DNA of 64,000 nt from Terriglobia bacterium (GTDB lineage: Bacteria > Acidobacteriota > Terriglobia > Versatilivoradales > Versatilivoraceae). This document shows, piece by piece, positions 1 to 9,162 of this stretch. A program made the position numbers and the translations under genes. The stretch is taken from positions 551,711-615,710 of the forward strand of contig JAKUNG010000001.1 in NCBI GenBank assembly GCA_022452285.1, in the 5' to 3' direction. How positions within the stretch are numbered: position 1 is the stretch's first letter; every line of letters starts with the position of its first letter. Below the pieces are notes generated by a model. That model saw only the letters and a program-made list of their open reading frames with translations. It did no database searches and was not told the origin of the DNA.

Positions 1-791
1 ATGGCCACCAAGTTTTCAACCTGAACAGAAACTTCTTTGAGGGGTTCCTTAACATAGGGCGCTCCTGCACGAATCCAATCTAGCATTATTTGATAATCCT
101 TGGATTCTGCTTGAAGACGTTCACCTCCTCCGTGGGGAACTGATGTCGTAGGCTTAAGCAACAATAAACTTTGAGCTGGTTGCTCTATATTAATTCTAGG
201 AATTTTTTTCCCAGTTTTAGTTGTTAAAACATGAAATGTTCCACCCTCAGTGATCCAACGATAATCTTCTCGAGGAGAACCTGCATTCTTGGATAACTTA
301 AATCCTCCTTTCCCTCCCACACTACCATGGCATTCAACACTGTTACATCCCCTTTTAGTTAAAATTCTCCCTACTTTAATGGAAAAATCAAAGGGAAGTT
401 TTAAGTTTTCATTATTTACCCAAATCTTTGCTGTTATGGTCTGACCTTGAAATTCAGCTTTTACAAATGTCTGCCCTCCTGCGAGGGCAGTGATTTTCCC
501 TTTCAAATCAACCCTGGCCAATTCTGGATGCATAATTGAATAACTACTAATCTTTGTTAAATCCCTAACTAACCCTTCTTTATCAGTCCCAAGAACAAGT
601 ACCTGCTGAGTTGAATTTTTTCCCAACAAATGAATTTTGTTCGGCAAAAGTTTCATCTCCATCAATCCAGAAATATCCGGATTTAAACCAGCTATCTGAA
701 AATCCTTGCACCAAAGTGATACCGGAATATTAAAAAGAACCAGCAAAAGACAGATTCTGCATAAACGAATTATTTTAGAGACTTCCATCAT
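1..791 (-). CDS. N-terminal part of a DUF1549/DUF1553-type exported protein (truncated by window edge)
   Basis: About 263 codons are open from the ATG at 791 to the window edge, so only the N-terminus is present. Residues 1-28 form a hydrophobic signal peptide. Residues about 46-127 resemble a Big2 immunoglobulin-like domain. Residues 149-155 read CNSVECH, followed by GSVGGKGGFKLS. This C-x4-C-H plus Gly-Lys-Gly-Gly-Phe pattern is the hallmark of the large planctomycete/verrucomicrobial proteins that carry cytochrome-like, DUF1549 and DUF1553 domains. Those proteins are secreted and of unknown function, and heme binding is suspected from the Cys-Cys-His motif. It lies 45 bases after the PPC-domain gene on the same strand and is probably cotranscribed with it. 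The family call rests on the N-terminal motif only. Confidence 0.8.
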   Translation of the reverse strand, partial: MMEVSKIIRLCRICLLLVLFNIPVSLWCKDFQIAGLNPDISGLMEMKLLPNKIHLLGKNSTQQVLVLGTDKEGLVRDLTKISSYSIMHPELARVDLKGKITALAGGQTFVKAEFQGQTITAKIWVNNENLKLPFDFSIKVGRILTKRGCNSVECHGSVGGKGGFKLSKNAGSPREDYRWITEGGTFHVLTTKTGKKIPRINIEQPAQSLLLLKPTTSVPHGGGERLQAESKDYQIMLDWIRAGAPYVKEPLKEVSVQVENLVA

Positions 792-836
792 CTTCAAAAA
801 GTAACTTTGGTTTTCAGTTAAAATGCCAAACATTTT

Positions 837-2843
837 TTAATCGCTTTCAGAAGAAACCTGATTTACAACTGAGTCACTACTAGGAGACTGCAGCACCATC
901 ATTGGCACTTCGTGAACAAAAATCCGTTCACCCATCTTTCTCTCCCATATTGGTCGAAAAGGAGCTTCACCCGACATTCTCCGATAACGGTTAAGTCTCT
1001 CAACTTGAACAGGTTGAACATTAAATTTGATAAACTGTGGCTTTAAAGTTGGTGGAGCATCGGGTGAAACTGCTAAAAGAACAGTAACAACCTGATCATT
1101 AGGTTTAAACCTTTCTTTTTCACCTTGATCCTGAGGAAGGTCAATTTTTGGGCCCACATCTGCTCCTGGAATCACCGTTACTCCAGTAGGAAGGTTTTCG
1201 ACAACAACCGCTAATTCTCCTGTAAATCCTTCCTCACGACTAATTACAACGTTTATTTTTTTTATTTCCCCAGCAAAAAGGTTTACTCGATCAAGCTCAA
1301 TCATCCAGTCAAGCATCTCTCGACCCAAAATATTCAAAACCTCCGCTACCTCTACCTCACCCACATGAGGAACCTGAGGACGTATCATAAGCCGATACTT
1401 AAAATGAGAATTTCCTTTTCGACGAGTGACATCAGCAATTTTAAGGAAAAATTTACCACCATTTTTCACTTTAAAAATTGTTTTAGCTTCCGCTGTTTTC
1501 CAAAACCACATATTCTGGGAAGCCTGTCTTTTATAAATATTGTCAACCACTTTTTTGCCATATTCATCAATGACTGTGACTCGCGGATTGAAAAAGGGGT
1601 ATGGGCTGTCAGGAGTTTCAATTTCAAGTGCTAGGTCTGCACCATCTTCTAATTTAAATGCAAAGAAGTCAGTGTCAGCTGGCTGATCAATGGTACCTTC
1701 AAGAATAGACGGTATGGAAAAACTCAATGACTCTTTTGGACTATCATTAGGTTCTTTTTCATGAAAAATGGGAACTTTTTCATAAAAATTTTGAACATCT
1801 TCTTCCTGCTTGATCGGTAAATCCATAAAACCCTTCAACTGTTCTTCCATCAGTACCAAAGAAGCTCTTTCTAGAGATTCGTCAGAACGTCTTTGGAGAC
1901 TTCTCATTCGATCAACTGAAAGTCTTCGGAAAAAATCCCTCTCTTTCCATCGATCTCTTGCTAACTTGTCCAAACCATTTCTTCTAATCAAAGCAGGAAG
2001 CTGTGAAGGAGAAGCAATTTGCAACTGGTAAGAAGCTCCAAGTTCACCGCTAACCCTTAAGTGATACCAATCATTTTTTTTGAAGCGATAGACTAATCTA
2101 GGTTTAAAGTTTGCAATGTATTTATGGAAAACGATAGTATTAGTAGCACCTAACTTAATGTCCCGGCGATGATCAAACCAACTCTCATTTGGACCATATA
2201 ATTCAAGAGAAAACCCCGGAGCCCTTCTGACGTCTCCTAACATTCGTTTTACACCTTCAACTACCTCAAAAGCCAGCTCCTGATTCTCGAGTCCTCTAAA
2301 CTTGTAATAGTCCGTCTCACCTTCTTTATCTATCTTGCCACTAATGGCTACTGGAACAGTTAAAGATTGCGCTTTTTCTTTAGTATCATGGCTTTTTTGA
2401 ATCTCAATGATATTTTTTACAGGAACTACCCAAAAAATTAGGGCATTTGAAACCCCTTTAGACGAAATTAACCTTAAAGCATGCGGTCCTACTTTGGCAT
2501 TTTGATGAATTTGGACTCGTAACTTAATTTTCTGACCAGTAATTTCATTAACCGTGTAATATTTTCCCTCCCTCAATCTTGCCATTCCTATTTCTTGACT
2601 AATGACACTAACCTCAATGTCAGCTGTATCAACCCAAACATTTTGGGTGTCTTCCAAATTACGTCCTAGAACCTCAATTACTACCTCCGTTCCAGGTGAT
2701 CCTCCAAGCGGGAACATATAAATTACTTCAGGATCAGTGGGCTGGATCTTAGCGCTACCAACGGCATTCAATAATCCTACAAGTATTAGAACCATTAACG
2801 ATGTGTAGCACTGCTTTAAAGTTATGTAACTGAAATAAAACAT
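837..2843 (-). CDS. Exported protein with IPT/TIG-like and two PPC domains
   Basis: A 668-residue protein with a signal peptide at residues 1-31. An IPT/TIG-like region (about 38-140) opens with PEVIYMFPLGGSPG. Two bacterial pre-peptidase C-terminal (PPC) beta-sandwich domains follow at about 150-275 and 362-490; the second has the typical EKEPNDSP entry and a DTDFFAFKL strand. No catalytic domain is visible, so a binding or structural surface role is inferred. In Planctomycetota and relatives such proteins sit beside DUF1549/DUF1553 proteins, as here. Residues 290-350 are charged and probably helical. No convincing ribosome binding site precedes the ATG at 2843; an internal ATG at codon 17 is an alternative but would shorten the signal peptide. 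Confidence 0.75.
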   Translation of the reverse strand: MFYFSYITLKQCYTSLMVLILVGLLNAVGSAKIQPTDPEVIYMFPLGGSPGTEVVIEVLGRNLEDTQNVWVDTADIEVSVISQEIGMARLREGKYYTVNEITGQKIKLRVQIHQNAKVGPHALRLISSKGVSNALIFWVVPVKNIIEIQKSHDTKEKAQSLTVPVAISGKIDKEGETDYYKFRGLENQELAFEVVEGVKRMLGDVRRAPGFSLELYGPNESWFDHRRDIKLGATNTIVFHKYIANFKPRLVYRFKKNDWYHLRVSGELGASYQLQIASPSQLPALIRRNGLDKLARDRWKERDFFRRLSVDRMRSLQRRSDESLERASLVLMEEQLKGFMDLPIKQEEDVQNFYEKVPIFHEKEPNDSPKESLSFSIPSILEGTIDQPADTDFFAFKLEDGADLALEIETPDSPYPFFNPRVTVIDEYGKKVVDNIYKRQASQNMWFWKTAEAKTIFKVKNGGKFFLKIADVTRRKGNSHFKYRLMIRPQVPHVGEVEVAEVLNILGREMLDWMIELDRVNLFAGEIKKINVVISREEGFTGELAVVVENLPTGVTVIPGADVGPKIDLPQDQGEKERFKPNDQVVTVLLAVSPDAPPTLKPQFIKFNVQPVQVERLNRYRRMSGEAPFRPIWERKMGERIFVHEVPMMVLQSPSSDSVVNQVSSESD

Positions 2844-2885
2844 TTTATTGTTTATTCCATATAAAATTGCACGATATTTTTGAAT

Positions 2886-3998
2886 CTAGAAATGATTTGG
2901 AATTTCCACCGAAAAAATAGAGTTATTATGGGCTAAATTCTGTCGGTGATTCTGGCGATAATGCTGTGCAAGTAAATCCCTTCCAAAGTCACCTGAAAAG
3001 TCTCTCCAAACACAATGACTGTGATTGTTTTTATTTTGTGTATTATCATACTCAATTAAAAACTTTGGTGACTGCACTCGGTAGTAGTCCCCTAAACCAG
3101 GCTGTACCGAACCAGCCCAAGCAAAGAACAACCGGTTTCGAGGCGTTTTGTCTGCTGAATCAATTCGATCCTGAGCAATATCTGGAGAGAGCACCTTAGC
3201 GTATTCATAGATTAGAGCCATTAAATTTTCAAATTGCTTTTCTGTCATCTCAGAAGCTGGCAGACCCGTAGGTTCCCCGTCTAACCGAGCACGGGAATCT
3301 GCTTTGGTTAGAATATCCGGATAGGCCACTCCAGCGACTAGAGCCCGCTTAAGCTGTTTTTTGCTTAGTGATTTAACTAAAGTTCTAGCTATATCTTCCT
3401 CTTTAGCAAGAACTCTCATTCCCTTATTAGGACCTGCAGGAACCTTATGAGGATTTGCTCCAAGAAACGTTGGACTAGATGAGATAAGTCGACCCTTTTT
3501 AAGGGTAAAATTGAGAGAAAGATGGTGTCCTTCTACGCGAAAACCCCAAGTTCCTTTTAGTGAAGGTTTTCCAAAAATACTGAAATAATACTTTTCAATG
3601 TCCCTCATTCCTGTAGTGTCATTATCCAGAACTCTTAAGATTTCTTCCAGAGTCTGGACTGCAGTAACTTTCGCAAAACCTGCCCTACTTAGCCCTGCAC
3701 TCAATAACCCATCAGCCAATTTACGCTGTCCAGGGTCCATGTATTTATAACTAATTCCTTTTCTTGGATATCCATATTCCTTAGTGAAAAACTTATCGGG
3801 GAAAAAGTGCCATTCCGTTCTACTCTTGTCACTAAAATCTAACACTGCCATTGATTGACCCCTTACTGAAAGTGAATCAATAAAACGAGTAGCTGTCTCA
3901 TACATTAAAACCTCAGTATTAGACTGGTTATGAGCAGCTATCAGAGCTACAAAACAAAGAACTAATGCAATCATTCGAAAACTGGTCAGCTTAGTCAT
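2886..3998 (-). CDS. DUF3500 family exported protein
   Basis: I place the start at the ATG at 3998, because AGGAGAGG lies a few bases upstream, whereas the longer frame to 4034 has no such site. The 370-residue product begins MTKLTSFRMIALVLC, a signal peptide. The rest matches the DUF3500 pattern: a central block with WGFRVEGHHLSLNFT, then LGANPHKVPAGPNKGMRVL, and late in the protein FFAWAGSVQPGLGDYYRVQ and FLIEYDNTQNKNNHSHCVW. DUF3500 proteins are secreted, of unknown function, and found in many environmental heterotrophs. The gene is upstream of the PPC and DUF1549-type genes on the same strand, 42 bases from the PPC start, so the three probably form one export-oriented operon. Confidence 0.8.
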   Translation of the reverse strand: MTKLTSFRMIALVLCFVALIAAHNQSNTEVLMYETATRFIDSLSVRGQSMAVLDFSDKSRTEWHFFPDKFFTKEYGYPRKGISYKYMDPGQRKLADGLLSAGLSRAGFAKVTAVQTLEEILRVLDNDTTGMRDIEKYYFSIFGKPSLKGTWGFRVEGHHLSLNFTLKKGRLISSSPTFLGANPHKVPAGPNKGMRVLAKEEDIARTLVKSLSKKQLKRALVAGVAYPDILTKADSRARLDGEPTGLPASEMTEKQFENLMALIYEYAKVLSPDIAQDRIDSADKTPRNRLFFAWAGSVQPGLGDYYRVQSPKFLIEYDNTQNKNNHSHCVWRDFSGDFGRDLLAQHYRQNHRQNLAHNNSIFSVEIPNHF

Positions 3999-4234
3999 AT
4001 TAAACCTCTCCTGACATAGTTCATTTCGATTCACTTCAGATAATACTGCAATCTAAACGTTTATCAAATGAAAGGCTTTGTAATAAACAATTATTTAAGG
4101 CCGTTCTTATTTTAATTATTTAGAGAATCGATTTTTAAAGACCTCTCTGAATTAACACTAGGGTATTCTGATCTCCTAGAAACACTCATTCCATGCCAGA
4201 GCTGGCCTAAGCTAGACTTGACTAAATAATTTAC

Positions 4235-4996
4235 TTAACTTCTCACTTGACTCAAGTAATTCTTCGTTGCTGGACCAAGAACTGATTCCAAAGCAATAGC
4301 AATGAAGCGAGCTCCTTTTTCTTTCCATTCTAAAGCCGTTTCAGGATTTCGAACCATTAGGCCTAAAGCAGCTTCTGATTGACTCACACAGTCCGCAATT
4401 CTTTGCATAGCATCCTGAACTTTTGGATGTTGTCCCTGGCCTGGAAGCCCCATCGATTGAGATAAATCAGAGGGTCCAATAAAAATTACATCAATTTCAT
4501 TTATCTTAAGAATTTCTGGTAATTGTTCAATCGCCTGGAATGTTTCTATTTGAAGAACTACTAATGTTTCCGAATTAGCCTCCTGGACATAGTCTCCTAA
4601 TGACTTAGTCTGACCAAAATCCGCCGCACGAACACCTGCTAATCCACGAATCCCTAAAGGATAGTACTTTATTGAATCAACAGCTGCCTTTGCTTCAACA
4701 GAAGATTGAACCCATGGCACTAAAACTCCCTGGGCACCAGTATCCAAGAAACGTAGGATAATAGGTTGCAAATTAGTTGTAACTCGGACGATTGGAGTCA
4801 CACCTCGTAACTCTGCAGACCGCGTCATGTTTTCGCAGTCTCGTGGCTCTATTGTTCCATGTTCAGCATCAAAAACTAAAAAGTCCCAGCCCTGGTATCC
4901 TAGAAACTCGATGAGAGCTGGATCAGGATATCGAACGAAAGATCCGAAAACAGTTTCACCAGCTTTTAGTTTTTCTTTGGTTTGGTTTTTCTGCAA
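4235..4996 (-). CDS. HpcH/HpaI family class II aldolase
   Basis: A 253-residue TIM-barrel aldolase of the HpcH/HpaI/GarL group, which reversibly splits 2-keto-3-deoxy acids into pyruvate (or a ketoacid) and an aldehyde using a divalent metal. Visible signatures are DFLVFDAEHG (catalytic His region), a GIRGLAGVRAADFG Arg loop, metal ligands in LQIETFQAIEQ (Glu) and IGPSDLSQSMG (Asp), and VPWVQSSVEAK. Start: TTG at 4996 preceded by AAGGGG at 7-base spacing. It is the last gene of the minus-strand run containing iolD, iolE and iolG, so its substrate may come from inositol or sugar-acid catabolism. Family members acting on 2-dehydro-3-deoxyglucarate or hydroxy-ketoheptanedioate cannot be separated by eye. 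Confidence 0.85.
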   Translation of the reverse strand: MQKNQTKEKLKAGETVFGSFVRYPDPALIEFLGYQGWDFLVFDAEHGTIEPRDCENMTRSAELRGVTPIVRVTTNLQPIILRFLDTGAQGVLVPWVQSSVEAKAAVDSIKYYPLGIRGLAGVRAADFGQTKSLGDYVQEANSETLVVLQIETFQAIEQLPEILKINEIDVIFIGPSDLSQSMGLPGQGQHPKVQDAMQRIADCVSQSEAALGLMVRNPETALEWKEKGARFIAIALESVLGPATKNYLSQVRS

Positions 4997-5091
4997 AATA
5001 ACACCCCTTATCTAAGTTAAACTTGATAGTAGATCTACTCCTATCATCATCCTAAACTGAATAGTAAGTGAATCCCCAAATTAAATTGTGA

Positions 5092-6105
5092 CTATTGCTC
5101 ATAGTCGGGACAAACGGGTTGCCTAGATTTATAGGATTCCCATGCAGCTAGTCCCATAACCAATGCCCGACGACCATCGTTACCACTAACCCTTGGAACT
5201 GCATCTTTTGTCACTGAATCGATAAAAGATCTGATTTCTGCAACATAAGAATCTTGATAACGTTCCAAAAAGAAATAAAGAGGCAAAGCTGAGTGAACTC
5301 CTTTAGTATTGCTATACACAGCTTGATGAGCAACCTGGTTCCCAACCACTATTTGTCCTTCAGAACCAAAAATCTCAACACGTTGATCATAGCCATAAAC
5401 AGCTCGCCGACTATTGTCAATTGTCCCTATGGCGCCATTCGTATAGCGAAGTAAAACAATAGCAGTATCCAAATCACCAGCCTTACCGATATCAGGATCA
5501 ATCAAAACACTTCCAATTGCATGGATCTCCTCGACTTCTTCATCTAACAGAAAACGAGCCATATCAAAATCATGAACCGTCATGTCCAGAAAAATACCTC
5601 CTGAAGCCTTTACATAATCAGGGGAGGGTGGATGCGGATCACGACTAGAAATTTTAATAAGCTGTGGTTCTCCGATCTTCCCTGCTCCTATTAATTCATG
5701 AGCTTCATGAAAACTTGGATCGAAACGGCGGTTAAACCCAACTTGAAATTTCACTCTTTGTTCAAAAACAATACTCATAGCCTCATCGACTTGATTAAGG
5801 GCAAGAGCAATGGGCTTCTCACAAAAAATATGCTTCCCGGCCTTGGCAGCTTTAATGATTAGATTAGGATGGCTCGGAGTAGCTGAACATATAACAACTA
5901 CATCAATAGACCTATCATCAAGAATTTCATTCAGGTTGGAACCAAAGGAAGGAATTTGAAAATCAGTCGCACAACGTGCTGCAGCCTCTAGAGATGAATC
6001 CATTACGGCCAACAGATTAACTTCTGGAATTCGCCAAGACAAGTTTTGTGCGTGAACACGTCCAATACGACCGGCTCCTATCAAAGCAAAATTGAGCTTC
6101 CCCAT
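5092..6105 (-). CDS. iolG: Inositol 2-dehydrogenase-like Gfo/Idh/MocA oxidoreductase
   Basis: A 337-residue NAD-dependent oxidoreductase. The N-terminal Rossmann motif is GAGRIGRVHAQN, the family signature CEKPIAL is near residue 97, and DMTVHDFDMARFLL holds the catalytic Asp/His. Its closest named type is myo-inositol 2-dehydrogenase, which makes 2-keto-myo-inositol (scyllo-inosose). The position downstream of iolE and iolD supports this, though the Gfo/Idh/MocA family has many substrates. I chose ATG 6105 because AAGG lies about 10 bases upstream; the TTG at 6114 is too close to that site. A 12-base palindrome lies about 54 bases upstream of the start and may be an operator. Confidence 0.8.
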   Translation of the reverse strand: MGKLNFALIGAGRIGRVHAQNLSWRIPEVNLLAVMDSSLEAAARCATDFQIPSFGSNLNEILDDRSIDVVVICSATPSHPNLIIKAAKAGKHIFCEKPIALALNQVDEAMSIVFEQRVKFQVGFNRRFDPSFHEAHELIGAGKIGEPQLIKISSRDPHPPSPDYVKASGGIFLDMTVHDFDMARFLLDEEVEEIHAIGSVLIDPDIGKAGDLDTAIVLLRYTNGAIGTIDNSRRAVYGYDQRVEIFGSEGQIVVGNQVAHQAVYSNTKGVHSALPLYFFLERYQDSYVAEIRSFIDSVTKDAVPRVSGNDGRRALVMGLAAWESYKSRQPVCPDYEQ

Positions 6106-6158
6106 ATTGACCAAACCTTAGTTGGTTTTTTGCGAGCAAAAAAACAGTTTTTTTTCAC

Positions 6159-6170
6159 CTTGTTAACAAG
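6159..6170. promoter_or_regulatory. Perfect palindrome, candidate operator upstream of iolG
   Basis: CTTGTTAACAAG is a perfect 12-base palindrome in the 170-base gap between iolE and iolG, about 54 bases upstream of the iolG start. Palindromes centred on TTAA are typical of LacI-type and related repressor operators. No regulator gene is nearby, so its use as an operator is inference. Confidence 0.35.
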
Positions 6171-6284
6171 CTTATTAGTTAAAAAAAAATGATTTTGTTA
6201 AGGTTCAAATATTATTTTCTTCATGCTAAATTCATAACTAAGGCAAATCCAAACCTACAAACGTTTTGACTCAAAGCATCAACA

Positions 6285-7172
6285 TCATCCAATTCCAATA
6301 CTTCTCAAATATTCTCGGGTCCGTCTAGCAATAGGCAGTGGCTTATCAAAAGGTGCCGGATACAGATCTTGTTCAACAATTGCATAACCATTAAAATCAA
6401 TGTCCCTAAGAACCTGAGTAAGAGCTGGAAAGTTTACTATTCCCTGAGAAGGTTCACAGAACAAATCCATCCCCACAGCATGAGCAAAAGGAATTTTCTC
6501 ATCCGCCACCTTTTTTTGTAGTTTCGGTTCGACACTTTTTAAATGGAGATATGGAATTCGCTTGTGGTGACGTCTCAAAAACTCCACAGGATCGCCCCCG
6601 CGATAAGCATGATGACCAGTATCCAAACAAAAGAAAACACGGTCAGGATCGGTTTGATCTAAAAGAAATTCTATTTGGTCCTCGTATTCTACATGAGTTT
6701 CAGCATGAGGGTGAAAAACAACTTGCAGATCAAAACGAGTTCGGACTAGATCAGTCACATGATGAACACGGTCAATGAGTTTTTTCCAATCATCATTACC
6801 TAGAGAATTAGACGCAGTAGCTTCTCCAGTCCAAAGATTTGTATAAGTATCGTCAATCAAGATGAGAAATTGTGCGCCTAAATAAGAAAGAGACTCTCCG
6901 GCACCCAAAATCTGTTTCTCTAGATTAGGCCAGGCAGCATCGTCTTCAAGATGACCCATAGCAAAGGTTCCAGAAGCTTTCAAGCCTCGCTTGGACAGCT
7001 CTATTTCTAAAGTTGACAAATCGGTGGGTAAATATCCATAAGGACCTAATTCAGTCCATTCGTATCCAGCCTCTGCTATCTCATCAAGGACACGTTGCCA
7101 CGGCGGTTGTTTATTATCTTGTGGAAACCAAACACCCCAGCTATCTGGAGCACTGCCAATTTTAACATCCAT
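6285..7172 (-). CDS. iolE: Inosose dehydratase-like TIM-barrel protein
   Basis: A 295-residue AP-endonuclease-2-type TIM barrel (sugar isomerase/epimerase/dehydratase superfamily). It opens with IGSAPDSWGVWFPQD and carries metal-site segments VVFHPHAETHVE, FFCLDTGHHAYRGGDP and YLHLKSVEP. These match the actinobacterial-type IolE, which dehydrates 2-keto-myo-inositol to the trihydroxycyclohexane dione. It lies 29 bases after iolD, the next enzyme of the pathway, which strongly supports the assignment. The 170-base gap downstream, before iolG, contains the palindrome and could hold a second promoter. A general sugar epimerase remains possible from sequence alone. Confidence 0.8.
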   Translation of the reverse strand: MDVKIGSAPDSWGVWFPQDNKQPPWQRVLDEIAEAGYEWTELGPYGYLPTDLSTLEIELSKRGLKASGTFAMGHLEDDAAWPNLEKQILGAGESLSYLGAQFLILIDDTYTNLWTGEATASNSLGNDDWKKLIDRVHHVTDLVRTRFDLQVVFHPHAETHVEYEDQIEFLLDQTDPDRVFFCLDTGHHAYRGGDPVEFLRRHHKRIPYLHLKSVEPKLQKKVADEKIPFAHAVGMDLFCEPSQGIVNFPALTQVLRDIDFNGYAIVEQDLYPAPFDKPLPIARRTREYLRSIGIG

Positions 7173-7201
7173 AGGACTTTATAAACCTCGTCTTTGTTAA
7201 G

Positions 7202-9097
7202 TCAATAATGAAATTTTTGAAGCTTCCTGCGCTCAGTTTCATATTCTTCGCGTCGCTTCTGTATTTCAGGATCATTGCTCACTTCAGCAACTGCTACGTC
7301 CCACCACACTCCTGATCCTGGCAGCATACGATATTTTTCTGTTTCTACTACAATCACACAAGTTTGATGATTTTTACGAGCTTCACGCAATGCCTCTCGA
7401 AATTCACCTGGGGTATATACATGACAGGCCTTGGCTCCTAAGCTTTGGGCATTATGAGCAAAATCAATTTGAAGAAATTCTGCTTCGAGTCGATTAGTTT
7501 CATTCTGACGAGCTCTAAATTCATTTCCAAAACTATGGCCAGCTTTTGCCACTTGTAAACTTCGAATACATTGATAACCATGATTCTCTGAAATAACCAC
7601 AGTAATCTTCAAATTTTCTTGAACAGCTGTAAGTAATTCCATAGGATTCATTAAATAGGTTCCATCCCCAACAAAAACATATACCTCACCATCTGGTTGG
7701 GCCATTCGGACACCCAAACCTGCTGGAATCTCGTAACCCATACAGGAATTTCCAAACTCCAAATGACAGTTCCTTCCCCCAGTTGCTTCCCAAAGTTTAA
7801 GCAGATCACCTGGTGGATTGCCAGCTGCTGCCACAATCGTGTCACCTTCTTTAGCTTCCTCGTTAAGTACTCCTATTAGTTGGCCCTGACTCATTGCCTC
7901 CCCTGAGACTTGCTGGAAAATCTCGTTATTGACTTGATTTTGCCATTTCTGTTTCACTGAAGAAATCTCTTTGACATAACTACTGTTGGATTTTACTCCA
8001 CTGGACCGTGCAGCTTGAAGCAACTTGTCTAAACCTTTTCTAGCATCTGCCAATATGGGTATAGCTCCTTGCTTATGGGCATCATGAGAACAAACATTGA
8101 TACTAATAAAATTGACTCCAGGATGATTAAAAGCTGATTGAGAGCCAGTAGAAAAATCGGTTAGTCTAGTGCCTACACTAATTAATAAATCTGACTGATT
8201 TGCAATTTCACCAGCACAAGGATTTCCAGTCACTCCAAAGCCACCCAGACCTAATACAGATTCTTGACGCAGTGCCCCCTTTCCTGCAAAAGTTTCACCC
8301 ACTGGAATTCCAAGTTCCTCTGAAAAATTCTTTAAAGATTCCCATGCTTCTGAATAGTGAATACCACCTCCAGCAATCAACATAGGACGTTTAGCTTCTT
8401 TCAACAGACTTACTGCTTCTTTGATGCGTTCAGGACTAGGAATTTGTCGATCGATTCTCCAAATCTTCTTTTCAAAAAAAGCAATGGGATAGTCATAAGC
8501 ATGCGCCTGAACATCTTGGGGCAATGACAAAGTTACCGCTCCCGTTTCTACAGGATCAGTTAAAACCCTCATAGCCTCAGGAAGAGCCGTAAGTAATTGT
8601 TCCGGTCGAGAAATTCGATCAAAAAACCGACTTACCGGACGCAAGCAATCATTCACACTTACATCGGCAGAAATCGGATGTTCTAACTGTTGTAAAACCG
8701 GACCTTGATAGCGTGTTGCATAATAGTCACTAACAAGCAATAACACGGGTAACCGGTTAATTGTTGCTGTTGCTGCACCAGTTACCATATTAGTTGCTCC
8801 TGGACCGATTGATGATGTACATGCCATGGTAGCTAATCGATAATTTGCCTTGGCAAATCCAGATGCAGTATGCACCATCGATTGTTCGTTACATGGTTGA
8901 TAATAGGGAAGATCACCTCCATACTCATATAAAGCTTGGCCTAAGCCAGCTACATTTCCATGCCCAAAAATTCCAAAAATAGCTGGAATAAAACGACGGA
9001 TTCTTTCATCCCGCTGGCTGAACTGAACCTGAAGATACTTAACTACAGCCTGCGCCATCGTTAAACGAATTGTCTCACCATTCCTACCTTTTAACAT
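7202..9097 (-). CDS. iolD: 3D-(3,5/4)-trihydroxycyclohexane-1,2-dione hydrolase
   Basis: A 631-residue thiamine-diphosphate enzyme that opens the inositol ring product, the third step of myo-inositol catabolism. The N-terminal catalytic Glu lies in CNEQSMVHTASGFAK, the central transhydrogenase-like domain contains AGGGIHYSEAW, and the C-terminal ThDP motif begins VGDGTYLMNPMELL and ends at ISENHG. The length fits IolD, which is longer than acetolactate synthase, and so does the C-terminal WWDVAVAEVS block. Start ATG 9097 has AGGAG at nine-base spacing; a TTG six bases earlier is too near that site. iolB, iolC, iolJ and iolA are not in the window. Confidence 0.9.
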   Translation of the reverse strand: MLKGRNGETIRLTMAQAVVKYLQVQFSQRDERIRRFIPAIFGIFGHGNVAGLGQALYEYGGDLPYYQPCNEQSMVHTASGFAKANYRLATMACTSSIGPGATNMVTGAATATINRLPVLLLVSDYYATRYQGPVLQQLEHPISADVSVNDCLRPVSRFFDRISRPEQLLTALPEAMRVLTDPVETGAVTLSLPQDVQAHAYDYPIAFFEKKIWRIDRQIPSPERIKEAVSLLKEAKRPMLIAGGGIHYSEAWESLKNFSEELGIPVGETFAGKGALRQESVLGLGGFGVTGNPCAGEIANQSDLLISVGTRLTDFSTGSQSAFNHPGVNFISINVCSHDAHKQGAIPILADARKGLDKLLQAARSSGVKSNSSYVKEISSVKQKWQNQVNNEIFQQVSGEAMSQGQLIGVLNEEAKEGDTIVAAAGNPPGDLLKLWEATGGRNCHLEFGNSCMGYEIPAGLGVRMAQPDGEVYVFVGDGTYLMNPMELLTAVQENLKITVVISENHGYQCIRSLQVAKAGHSFGNEFRARQNETNRLEAEFLQIDFAHNAQSLGAKACHVYTPGEFREALREARKNHQTCVIVVETEKYRMLPGSGVWWDVAVAEVSNDPEIQKRREEYETERRKLQKFHY

Positions 9098-9162
9098 GAG
9101 CAATCACTCCTTTATTTTCTAAAATCTCCATGCGGTTGAACTCCTGAATTTCTAAATAAAAC

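Noticed and set aside
1365-2031. Frames opposite the PPC-domain gene
   Set aside because: They are antisense to a well-supported gene, lack ribosome sites and encode nothing recognisable.
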